NCBI GenBank assembly: GCA_017893485.1
Contig: JACEHZ010000365.1
Span: forward strand, 434,001 to 498,000
From: Hemerocallis citrina
Taxonomy: Eukaryota; Streptophyta; Magnoliopsida; Asparagales; Asphodelaceae
Length of the DNA: 64,000 nt
Direction: 5' to 3'
The translations under genes were made by a program, and so were the position numbers. The notes under the pieces were generated by a model. It was given only the letters and a program-made list of their open reading frames with translations, made no database searches and was not told the origin of the DNA. This document shows, piece after piece, positions 10,724-23,432 of the stretch (positions are counted from its first letter, which is position 1; each line of letters opens with the position of its first letter).

Positions 10724-11903
10724 CTGAGCAGCGCATATACATGTATCAGAATGAAAGGAACATTAGCAATTTAATGGTGACATATTATGAAGAAAACTGA
10801 TAAAGCACATGGTAAGATATATTAAATCTACCAAAGCCAGTGTGCATCGTGATTTTGAGTCATCTTTTACAAGGAAAAATGAAAATCGATCTTATGAACA
10901 TGTTAAAATGACAGTAGCACAACAGAAAGATGAGAGGTTTGAGAACTGTAATAAGATAAAATAGAGAGAAAGTCAAGCAAAGGGATATTCTACTCAACTA
11001 AATATATAGACAGTACCCTACAGTTTTTTGATCAGATTATTGTGTATAATACGCCCCACTTTTTAGATCTGGTTCTCATATTCATCGATTCCAGTGTTTC
11101 CTTCTTAACCAACCTTCTGTTCTAGTTTCACAATAAACTCTTGGAGATTTAACAAAATTCTTATAATCTCCCTTTAATTTGGAAAGAGACCCAGGTTTCT
11201 CAACTTCATTTGCAGAGATGTAAGAGAAATCAAAGATTAAATTTCCAAATATGATAAGCATTCTAATAAAAGTGCTAAATTTATGATATTCATGATTAAC
11301 ATAATCAAAAATTGAAACGGCTCCTGCTTAATTTATTACGAAACTATATGAAGCACTACAAACCTGAGATATGAGAAAAGAATGGTGGTTGCAACTTAGT
11401 TTATTGTATCTGTGGACAAGCTTTCTGGTAAGTGTTTGGACCAAATGACATAATTTTAAACTTTTTTTTGCAGGTAAAGTTCTTAAAGTATTATCTATTA
11501 TATTGTTTTTTGAGTAAAAACCTCTATTTGATTGTTTCTTGAGGATGTTAATTTCCTGCTTAGTTTATCTATTTGTTTAGACCCAGTGATTTCTTGTTTG
11601 CAAACTGAAAATGACAAAAAACTTATTATTATTTACTTTTATTGAAAATTTGGCAGATATTCCATTCAAGTTTCATTGATGGGCAAGTTTAATGAAGCAT
11701 AAATAAGCACTTAACTTTACATCCTTGCAAAATACTTCTTCCCTCCAATGTCAAAATGTTGCATTCACCATACTAAGCATTAGTTTACAGCCTCTCTATT
11801 AGTACCAAAAGCAAACCCATTATAGAAAAATGAAGCAGAAACAATCCTGTAGTGCATATGTGGTCATTGCTTCACCTGCATGTAGTATTATTAGTACCTC
11901 AAA
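10724..11903. other. Unassigned DNA right of the PEX10 relic
   Basis: AT-rich, intron-like DNA. The upstream PEX10 exons should lie here if the gene were complete, but I could not identify them. No transposon ends recognised. Confidence 0.4.
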
Positions 11904-12702
11904 ATCAACCTTGTTCGTTGACCTTCGTGAATAAAGCCGCTTTTCACACTCTCTTTCAGCTCGTTGCATCTGCTCAATAGGATATGAATATGGAAATTCT
12001 TACCATAGTATGTTTTATCACGCTAATAAATGTTTTAAAACAAATGTTATTTCTCTCTTCCCATAAACTGCGGTGTATTTGACTCCAATTCCCGGTCATT
12101 CATATTCTGTTCCGTAATCCTCAGTCTCATCCAATCTCCTTATAAATCAATAGAATTTTGGTATTTATGTTCTTGAGGATTATGTCTTGTTCTGTGCTTT
12201 TGTTTAATTATAACCAAGCTGTTAGATGTTTCTTCAGAGGTGCAACTTTGCTTTACTTTAGTATGCATTGCATTTCTCTTTACCTACTAGTAAATAACCA
12301 CTTCATCAACCATGTTCGTTGCCCTTCGTGAATAAAGATCCTTTACACATTCACTTATTTCAGCTTGCTGCATCTGCCCAGTAGGATATAAACATGGAAA
12401 TTCTTATCATAATATGTTTTTTGTCACAAATATATATTTTTTTAAACGAATGTTATTTCTCTCTTTCCATAAACTGCAGTGTATTTAACTTCAATCCTAT
12501 GTTCCGTAACCCTCAGCCTCATCCAATCTCTTCATAAATCAATAAAATTTCTGTATTTATGTTCTTGAGGATTATCTCTTGTTTTGTTCTTTTGTTTAAT
12601 TTTGACCAAGTTGTTAGATGTTTCTTCAGAGGTGGAAGTTTGCTTTACTTTAGCATGCATTGCATTTTCTCTTTACATACCAATAGATAACCACTTCTCA
12701 CT
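11904..12702 (-). repeat. Roughly 400-bp tandem duplication holding an exon-like block twice
   Basis: Two diverged direct copies, about 11904-12304 and 12305-12702; matching landmarks are offset by 392-407 bp. Each copy has at its left a minus-strand frame of similar composition: QMQRAERECEKRLYSRRS (about 11990-11913) and QMQQAEISECVKDLYSRRAT (about 12390-12313). The protein is not recognised. The shared TNK/TNM-V-D ending argues that a real exon was duplicated, but no start, stop or full gene can be defined. Confidence 0.6.
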
Positions 12703-14477
12703 TTTATGGATGTGTTTCCACTCATGCACCCTAACACCCTCCTTTTGTGTAGCCGAAATGAGGATGTTAAGGTGGATGAATGGAAACACGTTAACGAACA
12801 AATTATGAAATAAATGCATATGGAAAAAGTAGAGGTTGCCCCAATTAAAGATAAAATGCGAGAGAATTGATTAAGATTGTTTGGACGCATACAAAAGACT
12901 GATAAAATGCCCTCAGTTGGAAAATCGATATGATTGAAGTTAGGGGGAGCAAAAAGGATTAGGTGTTGACAGAAAAAAAAACTTTAGATATATCACAATA
13001 TTCTTCTCCTAATGTCTGCTACCCTGAGCCGGTTGTCAATAGATAATAAAGTGTGTGACCCAGCATTTTTACCTGCAATAAACACAGTGTTCAAGGAAAT
13101 TATAATGACTAAGAGAAATTTAAAATTTCTTTTTTAAAAAAAGGAAGAAGAATGCGGGATTTCAAACAAATAATAATAATAATATAATTTTAACACCATT
13201 AAAGAAAAAAATCAACTTTTATTAAGGAACGGGATTATTTTATATATGTAGCTAAAAGGTTCAAAAATAAGTGTCTATCACTCCAAAGAGACATCAAACT
13301 GAAAGCTTCTGGAGAAATTTTTGTAAAAAATAACACTCTGGATAATAATCTTCAAATTGTACTAAGAATTAACTGTACCAGAGAGAACTGGGTGGGACGT
13401 CTGCATAGCTTCATGCTTTCCTGATGCAATAACTTGGCTATGTGAGAGGAGAGCAATGTTGTAAGAAGATAGGTGAATTATGTGGATATCAGATTCTAGT
13501 ATAACTTTAATCACATAAAACATATTGACTGACAATAAGCTTTTTTTTTCTTTCTTTGGAGTCATCAAAAGATCCTTCAAGTATATGTAGTTCTACAAGA
13601 AAAACATGCACTGAGAAAAATAAAGAGATACTAAGGGACCCAGTAGAATAAGCATAAATATACAACCAAAATTTGTTTCCTTTCAAATCATCATACTATC
13701 ATTTGCTAGTGTCCACAAGAAAAATTATTTCCTTTCAAACCCTACGATGTAATATAAGAGTAAACTAATAGTTCCAAATTAAGCAATAGGAGGGCATAAA
13801 AAATAGTAAATCACGCTAACATAACTTAAAACCTTGTATTTTCTAGCCTTAAATAATGAGAATGTAATATACATATTATTCTATTAATTTGAGCACAGTT
13901 GCCTACTTGCAATCAAAGAATTTTTAGATGCAATGGACTTTCCCCTGCTTCATATATTTTGTTTAATTCACATAAATTATGGGTAAATTTTTTTCATGCA
14001 AACCAGAGCACCGTTTATGCATATTTTTAGATATTATTTGATGAAAATATTATCCCTTATTTTTTATTGCAAATTTTCTTCTATGTAAATGAAATTAATT
14101 GCACATAAATTATCTGATGGAATTCATGTAACAAGTATATAAATAAGCTGTGTTCAAGTTTATATTGTTCTTCTCTATTCAAAGCCTACTTTAAAAACCT
14201 GAGAGTCTAAAGTAAAACTATCATGGTTATGTTGATGTATTAATACAGACAAAAAATAAACAAATTAACGATTGCACCAATTGAAATAAAAATCATACCT
14301 TTCTGCTCGAACTCAATATAAGCCTAGAAAAACCAGAATCAGAATTGGAAGAGGGCAGTGACAGATTCCATAAATGTTGTGCTTCAATGCCCTCTTTTTG
14401 AACACCCAATCCAACAAAAAAGAATCTTAAATTGAATTAGAAATTTATCTCAATCTCAGCCTGCAAAATATGTCGAG
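12703..14477. other. Unassigned DNA with one exon-like block
   Basis: Mostly AT-rich without recognised domains. Near the right end (about 14420-14305, minus) a frame reads QHLWNLSLPSSNSDSGFS and ends SSSRK before a GTATGA donor-like site, so it may be an exon of an unidentified gene, possibly the one with the duplicated block at 11904-12702. A second open frame around 13362-13580 (minus) is not recognised. Confidence 0.35.
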
Positions 14478-14680
14478 TGTTGCTGCTGATTTTGGTGTGA
14501 GAGCAAACAGATAGAATTTGTGGATTCTTGAGAAAACGAATAAGGCAAACCTGTTGACCTGTTGACCTTCACCAATGTGTTGACTTGGTCTCTTGCCGCT
14601 GCTGCGATTCTTCATCCCACTCCTAAAGATTCGTGTCCGATTTGAACTGTCCCAATTTAATCCTATTTTTAGCCATATCA
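14478..14680 (-). mobile_element. Shortened 3' LTR of the gag-only retroelement
   Basis: Both ends match the 614-bp LTR at 31405-32018: the left end resembles TGTTACCGCTAAATCTGG (here TGTTGCTGCTGATTTTGG), and the right end CCTATTTTTAGCCATATCA is identical. About 400 bp of the middle is missing. To its right (14681-14700) the minus strand reads GGAGTGGGGGGCTCG, a good polypurine tract directly before the LTR, so this is the 3' LTR of a minus-strand element. The 5 bases outside it (TCGAG) do not match those outside the right LTR, so the two LTRs may not come from one insertion. Confidence 0.65.
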
Positions 14681-14697
14681 CGAGCCCCCCACTCCTG
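14681..14697 (-). other. Polypurine tract of the gag-only element
   Basis: Minus-strand AGGAGTGGGGGGCTCG immediately upstream of the 3' LTR start TGATATGG, the expected site of plus-strand priming. Confidence 0.5.
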
Positions 14698-15128
14698 GAG
14701 ACTGAGTGTTACAGTCTTTAAGGAGTAGTTTTGTTGTTCTAATGGCGTACGGGATTTTATCGGTGTTCTTAAGGGAGTTCGGATCTTGCTCGAGGTATAA
14801 CGGTGTTATTCTGGACTTGTAGAATGCCCAAAAATATCCTCAGAATTTTCTGGATTTTGGTGATTTTTCCAGATTTTTCTTAATTTTTCCTCATTTTTTT
14901 GAATTTTTTTATTCATTTTCCGAATTAAATAATTAATTATCGAAAATATTAATTAATTATTCTAATTTAATAATTATATTTTTCAGAATTTTAAAATTAT
15001 TTTCTGAATTAATAATTATTTTTAGAATTTTTCAATTAATTTTTTTCGAATTTTAAATATTTTTTCGGACTTTTTTAAATAATTAATACAAATAAATAAA
15101 TAAATTAATAAATTAAATATTATCTGAA

Positions 15129-15451
15129 CACGTGGCACATTTCTGGATGTCGATCGTGATCAGATGGCGCACATCGCAAAGCAGATCATGCTCTGGACAC
15201 GTGGCCGTTTCTGAGCGTCGGTCATGATCAGATGGCACGCATCACAAAGTGGATCATTTTCTGGACACGTGGCACGTTTCTAAGCATCGATCATGTCGTG
15301 ACGCGAATTTTGAGACGATCGAACGGTGCGTGTAGGTCGGCAGCGTTTTTTCTCCAATTTCGAGCTTGGTAGGTCGGCAGCTCGGCACCCGGTGCCAACC
15401 ACTCAGAAGATGCCATGTGGCGCGGTCAACGAAGGCGTTGACCGCCACGTG
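15129..15451. promoter_or_regulatory. G-box (CACGTG) cluster, copy 1
   Basis: CACGTG within ACACGTGGC at 15129-15134, 15198-15203 and 15266-15271, plus 15446-15451, embedded in a 65-70 bp degenerate repeat with TTTCTGG and CGATCGTGATCAGAT. CACGTGGC is the plant G-box/ABRE core bound by bZIP and bHLH factors; function in this context is inference. Confidence 0.6.
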
Positions 15452-17229
15452 GCACAATTTTTTTTTTTGATCGATCCGAGTACGCTCCTGACATCTCACT
15501 TTGCAATTCTCTTTTATCGCCTTGTACATTCTTCTAACTCTTTTTTTTCCGCTGTTTCTTTCTCCTCTGCTTTCTTCCCTTCTTCTTCGCCTTCGACTGA
15601 AGCTTCCGACCCCACCGCATCTTCGACCTAGGCCTTGCCCCCTCTCCGACCTCGCCTGGCGAGGAGCTCAACAGTGATAGGAGGAGCTCCGTTGTAATGG
15701 CGAGTAGGTCAGAGGTCGGAGCTTTGGAAGAGGGCTTGTTGACGAAGTTGAGTGCTGGAGCTTGGAGAGAGAGAGTTGTGAGCTCGGCGGCGGAGGCAGT
15801 TGGCGACGAAGGGGGGAGCTCGGTGGTTGCTCGAGCTTCGTCGAAGAGTTGGTGTGTTCGGCGAAGGCCATAGAGCTCGATGCCATGGCGATGCTCGGCG
15901 AAGAAGTAGGAGTTCTGAGCTTCGGTGTAGATCTTCGGTGACAGCGATGGGTTCGGAGGCGGTTCAAGCTCGGAGCTCGATGAGGAAGAGAGCTCGGTGT
16001 TCGGCTGTAGGGGAGCTCGGCATCGGAACTTGGAGGTGGAGTAGAGCTCGATGAGTTTGGCGGTGTGGAGCTCGACACCGCGATGGGTTCGGAGCTCATC
16101 TAAGAAGAGCTCGACATTGTGGAGGAGGAGAGGAGCTTGAAGCTCGGTGATGGAGCCGTGCTTTCGGAAGAGGGCGACGAAGCTCCTCGTTGGAGCTCAC
16201 AGCGGAGGCAAGCTCGCTGTTGGAGCTTGGTGTAGGGGGAGAGGAAGGTGGAGCTCGTCGAAGGTGGAGCTCGGCATGGTGAAGAGTTGGTGGAGTTCGG
16301 AGCTCGGTGATGTGCTCGACGAGTGGAGTGGGTTTAACGAGTAGTGTGGAGGTTGAAGATGAGAGCTTGGGTTTTTTTTTTGTTCTGATCGATTTTGGCG
16401 GGAAAATTGGAAAGGAAGTAGGAGCACGGGTCGGTTCGAGTTTGGGGCCCAAACGGGTTCGGGCCCGATCCGTTAACCCTTTCACCACTTTTTAGTTTTC
16501 CCTCTTTTTTTTGCTTTTGGGCTGCTTCTTGTTCGGAAAATCCGAGCACGAATTTTGAGGTGCATTTTTGCCACTTTGCAGTTCGGTAGATCGGTAGCTC
16601 GAATTTCAGATCCGAGCTACGTGGCTCCATCTGGACGGTTGATCACGATCATGGCGCGAATCACAAGGCAAGAGGCTCAAATTTCGAGAAAACGTTATCT
16701 TGTCGTTTTGTGGAGACGTGGCAAAATCTGAGTCATCCATCAGCCATGGCGTGAATATCTGGACGATCTGACGGTCCAAGGAGCTCGGGGGTGTTTTTTC
16801 CCCAATACGGAGGTTGGTGCCCCGGTAGCTCGGCATTGTAGCTCGGTCATGGCAGAGCTCATCGAGGTGAGCTCGACGACGGAGGAGGGGTCGGAGCTCG
16901 ACGAGGCAGCGGGTCGGTATATTGGATGAAGCTTGGCGAGGTGAAGAGCTCGGCGTAGCTGTGTTGCGATCCACTTTCTCGGTGCTACGGAGGTCCGGTC
17001 AGGGCGTGCGACCCCTTGTTTCGAAGCTAACTCGAAGATCTACAACTTCTCTTTAGGAGTGGGATGAAGAATCACCCTTTTTCATGGTCAAAATATCCCC
17101 GCAACATTCTTGTCTTCATGAAGTTGAGGAGTGTTTTGGTCTTGGGGATTTTTGAAGAGGAGCTCCACTCTTAGGGGTGGAGAAGATGTGCTAGGAAGAC
17201 CCTCGTAAGAGCCATGGGAAGACCCATTC

Positions 17230-17760
17230 TTTGAGGTGAGTGCAAGGAGCAACTCTATAGGAGAGTTTTGAGCTCCGAACTCGCTTAGAAGAGGCCTGCT
17301 TTGGAGGTGAGCGGAGTGAAGAGCTTGGCTCTAGGAAAGAGACATTTGGAAGGCGAGTGTGAGGAGGAACTCTAGGGGAGAGTTGTGCTCCGAACTCGTT
17401 GAGAAGATATCCGCTTTGGAGGTGAGCGGAGCGAAGAGCTTGGCTCTAGGAGAGAGCCATTTGGGAGATGAGTTTGAGGAGCAACTCTAGGAGAGAGTTG
17501 TGAGCTCCGAACTCGTTGAGAAGAGGTCCGCTTTGGAGGTGAGCAGAGCGAAGAGCTTAACTCTAGGAAAGAGCCATTTGGAAGGCGAGTGTGAGGAGGA
17601 ACTCTAGGGGAGAGTTGTGCTCCGAACTCGTTGAGGAGAGGTCCGCTTTAGAGGTGAGCAGAGCGAAGAGCTTGGCTCTAGGAGAGAGCCATTTGGAAGA
17701 CAAGTTTGAGGAGCAACTCTAGGAGAGAGTTGTGAGCTCCGAACTTGTTGTTTAAGTGAG
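17230..17760. repeat. 117-bp tandem array, about five copies
   Basis: Recurring GAGGAGCAACTCTAGG...GAGTTGTGAGCTCCGAACTC at about 117-bp spacing. The same array is expanded to about 14 copies at 27377-28960. Confidence 0.85.
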
Positions 17761-20539
17761 ATTCAACGGTTGTGGGAGCAGTTCCAAATGGCGAACCACT
17801 TCTTACCCACTTATGAGCGAGTAATTTGAAGCGGAATCGAGCCAAGTGTTGGACTCCGAACTCGTTGTTAGAGGGGTTAACGAGGTGTAGGAGCAATTCC
17901 GAATGGCAAACCACTTCTTACTCGCTTATGAGCAAGTAATTTGAAGCGAAATCGAGCCAAGTGTTGAACTCCGAACTCGCTTTTATAGGGGGTTAACGAG
18001 TTGTAGGAGCAATTCCGAATGGCGAACCACTTCTTACCTGTAACACCTCGGACTTTTAAATATCGAAAATATTCGTTTTTGTATTTTGTAAGGGTGAGAA
18101 TTATTTTTAAGTGATATCTTACTTTATTTATTTTCAATATTGATATTGGTACGAATATTTGTGGTAGATTGGTATTATTGTTATATTAGAGTTAAGAGTT
18201 GAGATTTTGTGTGAGGAAATATAGTTTAAGTTATTTTATAATTTTGGGAAATTATTATATGATAATTTACTGTATTTGTCTTGTTCGTATTATTATTATA
18301 GAAAAGAGTTGGAGTTTAGTTGTAATATTTTGGATTTGGAGGGCTTATATGAAAATAGGCCTTATTATATTATTATTATTAATTTTTTTTTTTAAAAAAA
18401 AAACCCCTTCCTTCCTTTCCTCCTCCTTCTCCCTTCTTTCTTTCTTTCCCCATTCCCGAACGAAACCATTGAGCCCGAACCCAATTTCGGCCTCCCCTCT
18501 CTCTCCTCCAATCTACCCAAATACCATATGATTTTCGAATTAAATTGGGGGATAGGCTAATTGAAGCGTTCTCTACCTCGTGGAAGTGTCGGATTTTCAA
18601 AAGGATTCCGAAAAGGTATACCCTATTTTATTTATTCGTATAAAATTAAGTGTGGTTAGTTTTATTGAGTAGGATTATTCTGGTAGAGAGATTTAGAGAT
18701 GTTGGAAGTGGTAGATTTGAGGAATTAGTGGATTGTTAGATAAATTGCAAGTTGTTAATAAATTAGGGTTTTAGATTTGTAAAAGAGAGTATATAGAACA
18801 TATTAGAAGTTAGGATTGGTGCATATCATGGTGAAATCATGAAGTTCTAATTTTGGCATAAAGCCAAATTTTAGAATATGTGAAGTGGAGTAAGAAACTT
18901 GCTTCTAGCGAGTTTAGAAAATGTATGGGAGGTTGCGGAGTAGTGTGAGAGTATTAATATGAATTTAGAATGGATTTTGTAGACTTAGAAGTTAATGGGA
19001 AAGATGGAGAATGAAAATATAAATTTTGTGCACGCCGGATATTCGGTGAAATGCCTGAGCGATATAGAGGTGAGAATTTGATGAATTCGAAGCTGTAATT
19101 GGGGTTTATTGTTGTTATTAACCCTAATTTGAGATATTAGGACAAAGAGATTGAAGAAATTAGGAAATAGGAGATTTTCCTATTAGGAAGCCTCCGATAA
19201 ATATTTGAGTTCTTGCATTGGGGTCCGAATTTGAAATCCGTCGATGTAGCTTGGCTACTTATGTCATTTGTGACGTGTGGGTGAAGACGGATTCAAATTT
19301 GGAGGTTTGTAGGTCACGTTGTGAGTTTTAAACTAATCGATTCTATAATTTTTCAATTAGGTGGAAAAAGTCGAACTTCGACTGGCTACAGGGCGGACGT
19401 GGGACATCGTTTGCTCGATCCGTCAGGTGAGTATGTTGTATTTATAAATATTTTAGATTGTGGCCGAATGTCGTGGCCTTTTGATATGTTTTGTGGGAGT
19501 TATGCTAAAAGTGGGTTTTTGTTGAAAATACGGATTTTTAAGGATCCAAAATGGGTTTTTGAGATATGTGGTGAAAATGACTATTTTAAGTATATAAAAT
19601 CTATAGTATGGGTTATTGTGATGTGTTGAAGTATAAAAACTAATTATATTAGATTGTTTATGCATATTTTTATCCAGTGCATATTTCGTGCATGTTTTGG
19701 GGCATATAGGCCCTTATAGGCAATTATGATTACATGGAGCATGGTGTATAAGCTAGTATGCTATAATTAGATATTATAAGATTTAATTAGATGACATAAG
19801 TGGTTTTGACCCCTTTTTCTGGGAAACCCGCATGTGTGGTGTGTATTTGTGATATATATATAGATGATTATGACGTGTGATGCAATAGTTGATGAAATTA
19901 ATAATTGGGTACATGTTTACATTTTAATTAGGTTCGAAGTGGATTAATGGGTAATAATATGATATTATTCTGTGATGAATTATATATTTTGATACGCTTA
20001 CGATACAGACTAACACCTTACAATTCTTTTATTTATGATGTAATATGGTGTATGCTTATATGTGATTTAATAGAGTAGTAAATAGCATAGTATTCATAAT
20101 GGGTGATGTTATGGAAAAATAAATAACGTGGTGCATTCGTGATATGCAATAATATGACATGTTGGTTTATAAGTTAAATGACATGGTGTATGTATATATG
20201 TGATCTACTGAGATGATAATTATATCGTGGACATCAGATGTGCATCAAATGCAATATAAAAGGTAAGATGGTAAGTGTTAATAAAATGTGTTTTTGTTCA
20301 CATGATTAAAGTCAAGGATGTGACAATTGTTCAGTAAAAGTTGTGATGCTTTATGTTGATTTAGTAAGATGAAAAGATGAAATGAATAATGCTAATAACA
20401 GATGGCTTTGTTGACCAGTACCTACAGCAATCCTGGGGATTTGGGCTAGACCTCCTAATGCCCAAGGACCGGCTTGGGACCCAAACTATGTTTGGGGTGA
20501 GTGGATTTTATCGCCCAAGCTATCGGCTTGAGGCCCGGT

Positions 20540-20845
20540 TTCCCTCGATGACAGCTGTCGCGAGGAAGTACCCAGTTTACCTGGGGCGATGTTTTTCCCT
20601 CCTGGCTATCGGCTGGGAGGAAGTACCCAGTTTACCTGGGGCGATGTGTTTTTCCCTCGATGACAGCCGTCGCGAGGAAGTACCCAGTTTACCTGGGGCG
20701 ATGTGTTTTTCCCTCGATGACAGCCGTCGCGAGGAAGTACCCAGTTTATCTGGGGCGATGTTTTTCCCTCTTGGCTTCGGCTGGGAGGAAGTACCCAAGT
20801 TCTACTTGGGGTGAGTGGTTCCCTCGCTAGTTCGGCTAGGAGGAA
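20540..20845. repeat. 54-57 bp tandem array in the 5-kb solo LTR
   Basis: About six copies of GAGGAAGTACCCAG...TGGGGCGATGT...CCCTC, with GAGG starting at 20562, 20617, 20674, 20731, 20785 and 20840. Two spacer versions alternate (GATGACAGCCGTCGC and TGGCTATCGGCTGG). A single plus-strand frame crosses it but is explained by the repeat. Confidence 0.85.
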
Positions 20846-22997
20846 GACGTAGCCTCGGACGAGTAAGACTCTGTGTGAGCATCGGGCCGCGTGTTTACTG
20901 GGCTGTCGGCTTTCAGTATGTTGGGATACTGTGGCTCACTGGTCGACAAACTAATAAAATAAATAAGTATTAATAATAAATGTGGTAGTAAAGAAAGTGG
21001 TTAGTGAAATGTGAATTGTGGGTGAGAAAGAAAGTAGTTGTGAATGAAGTAAATGTGAAGGAAAACGAGTTATGTATTAGTGTATGAAAAGAAGTGATAA
21101 ATGCAGTGCGTGGTTAATTTAAAAATGAGAATAATAAAAGAGATGTGTTATTACGAATAGTACGTAGTAATTGTATTATGTATGTGATCATCAAAGTAAA
21201 ATACAGATTGATATGAGTTGTACCTTGGAATTGTGTCAAGGAACTACCTGCCCGCTATTTCTGTAGAAATGGTGGGAACTACCTGCCTTGGCATAATTCG
21301 CAGGGTGGACTGGTATACTAGTGGTATTGATTAATGGAAATGAGAAATTGAATAAGTGAAGATGATAAGTGATTGAAGTGAATTAATAACCAAGCTATCG
21401 GCTTGGGATGTGATGTGATATTACCCAAACTGTGTGTTTGAGGTGCAGTGATTATTTCCCAAGCTATCGGCTATGGGGTGTGATATGTTGTGGCCCCAAT
21501 TGTGTTTGGGGATTCAGTGAATATGATGATAAGATATATTGCTTATAAGAATGAGAAATTACTAAAGTGATATAATGAGATGTGAATGAGCTATAAAACA
21601 TGGTTTTGGTGCAATGAGTATAAGTATTCTAATTAATGATGTGTTAATGATGTGATGAAATATGAGAGCATTGCAATAAGAAATAAGATGTTATATTTGC
21701 GTCATAAAACACGAATGAATGTGGCATTATGAGAATAGAAGCATATATGTAAGAAGTGATACTTGATATAATATAATAAAATAAATACTCGTATTATGAA
21801 ATTAGTTGTGAAAATGGTTATTAAAGAAAGTATGTTCTGTTATGAGTTGTGTACCATGGAGGTGTGTCAGGGAACTACTCGCCCGCTAATTCCGTGGGAA
21901 TGGTGGGAACTACCTGCCTTGGCACAACTTCCAGAATGAATGGGTGAGTTGATGATATAATATAAGTAAATGAAGTGCATAGCCAAATAGAAATGAAGAA
22001 AATATGTAGTAGCATCATGTGGTTATATTCATATAATACTATTATGACGATAATTGTGGAAGAATGAATATTGGGGTTAGAGAATTTAAATTGAACAGTA
22101 ATGGATTGTATGTGAATTCGTATATTGCGAATGTAAAATAAGAATATATATATATATATATACGAGGTTGATGTGAAGTACATTATGAAATGTGGGAAGT
22201 TATGGATAATTAAATAGTTGAATGCAGGATTGGCAAAGTATTTGATATATCGTCGTATTGATGATGTTGTTGTGTTCAGGATTCAGGTTGCATTATCTTA
22301 ACTTGGTATTTGTAAGTTTAAATTATTTTCTTTAAACTATTTTAATTTGTTATTAGATTAATAATTATACTCACACCAGAAATGGCTGACCCCTTAGTGT
22401 TTGGGGGGTTAGGGGAGTCTGAGGACTACCCTAGATCCCCCACTGTTGCAGGTTCTCATCAGTGCAGAGGTGAGGCGTGGATTGGTAGGATATATTTTTA
22501 TTTTAAAAATTTGTACTAATTTGTGATGTGAATAGTAAAATTTATGATCTAAATTGTATTATGGGTGTATAAGCATGTATATGACGATGATGAGTATAGT
22601 GTGAGGTGGTGTGGTATGTTTGTGACCCGTACCCATCTCGTTGTGGAGTACCGGGCTTTGTGGTAGGTTTTACAAGGATTTTTCTAAAATTTTACCTCGT
22701 TTTTCAAAGAAATTTATAGTTTTTAATTGATATTTGATAATCCGTTATGAGTTTGGCCCCCAGAGCATTATATTATATTGCCTGTGTGTATCTGCTCATT
22801 TTGGCTTGGGGAGCCCATGAAAATATTATGTGGATTGTGAGCTACGGAATTTTGAGAAGAATTCTGTAAGCTATCTGTGTTTCGGGGCAAAATTTACAGG
22901 GGAGACTCTGCCAAAATTTTTCCTGAAATATAACTTTCTTAGTTTGTGTTTAAAGTGATAGAGAAATTGAAAGAAATGAATTTCGAGGTTTAGTTTT

Positions 22998-23000
<3 letters not shown>

Positions 23001-23062
<62 letters not shown>
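23001..23062. repeat. (AT)n microsatellite
   Basis: About 31 AT units ending 13 bp before the 3' terminus of the solo LTR. Confidence 0.95.
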
Positions 23063-23065
<3 letters not shown>

Positions 23066-23080
23066 GGGTGTTACATTACC

Positions 23081-23432
23081 TGCTTATGAGCGAGCAATTT
23101 GAAGCGGAATTGAGCCAAGTGTTGGACTCTGAACTCATTTTTGGAGGGGGTTAACGAGCTGTAGGAGCAATTCCGAATGGCGAACCACTTCTTACCCGCT
23201 TATGAGCAAGTAATTTGAAGCGGAATCGAGCCAAGTGTTGGACTCCGAACTCGTTTTTTGAGCTTAGTAATTTGTGGGAGCAGCCATGTAGGAGAAGCTG
23301 GACTCTGAACTCACCATTTAGCGAGTCGTAACTCGGAGAGATAGAGATGAAGCAAGAGCAATAATTTTCAAAGAAAAAATGTAAAGTTTTATTGAGATAA
23401 CTAAGTGGCCGCTTCATTAGGGCGAGCCATTA
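23081..23432 (-). mobile_element. Non-coding body, first copy (right part)
   Basis: Continuation of the 115-bp repeats interrupted by the solo LTR (GAAGCGGAAT...GAGCCAAGTGTTGGACTCC), then a unique stretch ending at the 3' side of the gag relic. It matches 28990-29560. Confidence 0.7.

Larger units (their letters stand above)
14826..18038 (-). mobile_element. Non-coding body, first copy (left part)
   Basis: This segment is repeated at 25053-29000 in the same order: AT-rich DNA with TTAATTAATTATT (14890-15120); a block of CACGTGGC motifs and GATCGTGATC (15129-15451); an AGCTCGG-rich block (15690-16330 and onward); about five copies of the 117-bp repeat (17243-17750); and 115-bp repeats (17760-18038) that continue after the solo LTR at 23081. 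Many long overlapping frames occur on both strands because TA-containing stop codons are rare here; they are serine/proline-rich, differ between the copies and match no family, so I do not call genes. Confidence 0.7.
18034..23080 (+). mobile_element. Solo LTR (5,037 bp, 18039-23075) with TTACC target duplication
   Basis: TGTAACACCTCGG at 18039 and TTTGGGGTGTTACA ending at 23075, flanked by TTACC (18034-18038 and 23076-23080). Removing it rejoins the 115-bp host repeat (CTTACC/TGCTTATGAGCGAG), proving insertion. No gag, pol, PBS or second LTR is present, so it is a solo LTR or a stand-alone element with LTR-like ends. Internal features are a polypyrimidine leader near 18410-18500, a 54-57 bp tandem array (20540-20845), a duplicated block of about 90 bp (21222-21302 and 21846-21935), and a long (AT)n just before the 3' end. 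Blocks near both ends are shared with the LTR at 45086-49784. The size and TGTAAC...GTTACA ends recall Del/Tekay-type chromovirus LTRs, but family assignment is inference. Confidence 0.8.

Noticed and set aside
13362..13580. Minus-strand frame tested as a PEX10 N-terminal exon
   Set aside because: Only weak, unconvincing resemblance; no clear alignment to the conserved N-terminal segment.
15668..16488. Several overlapping Ser/Pro-rich frames on both strands
   Set aside because: They arise from AGCTCGG-repeat composition; no domain, and not collinear with frames in the sister copy.
20389..20814. 141-codon plus-strand frame with repeated EVPSLPGAM units
   Set aside because: Translation of the 54-57 bp tandem array in a solo LTR; the opposite strand is open as well.
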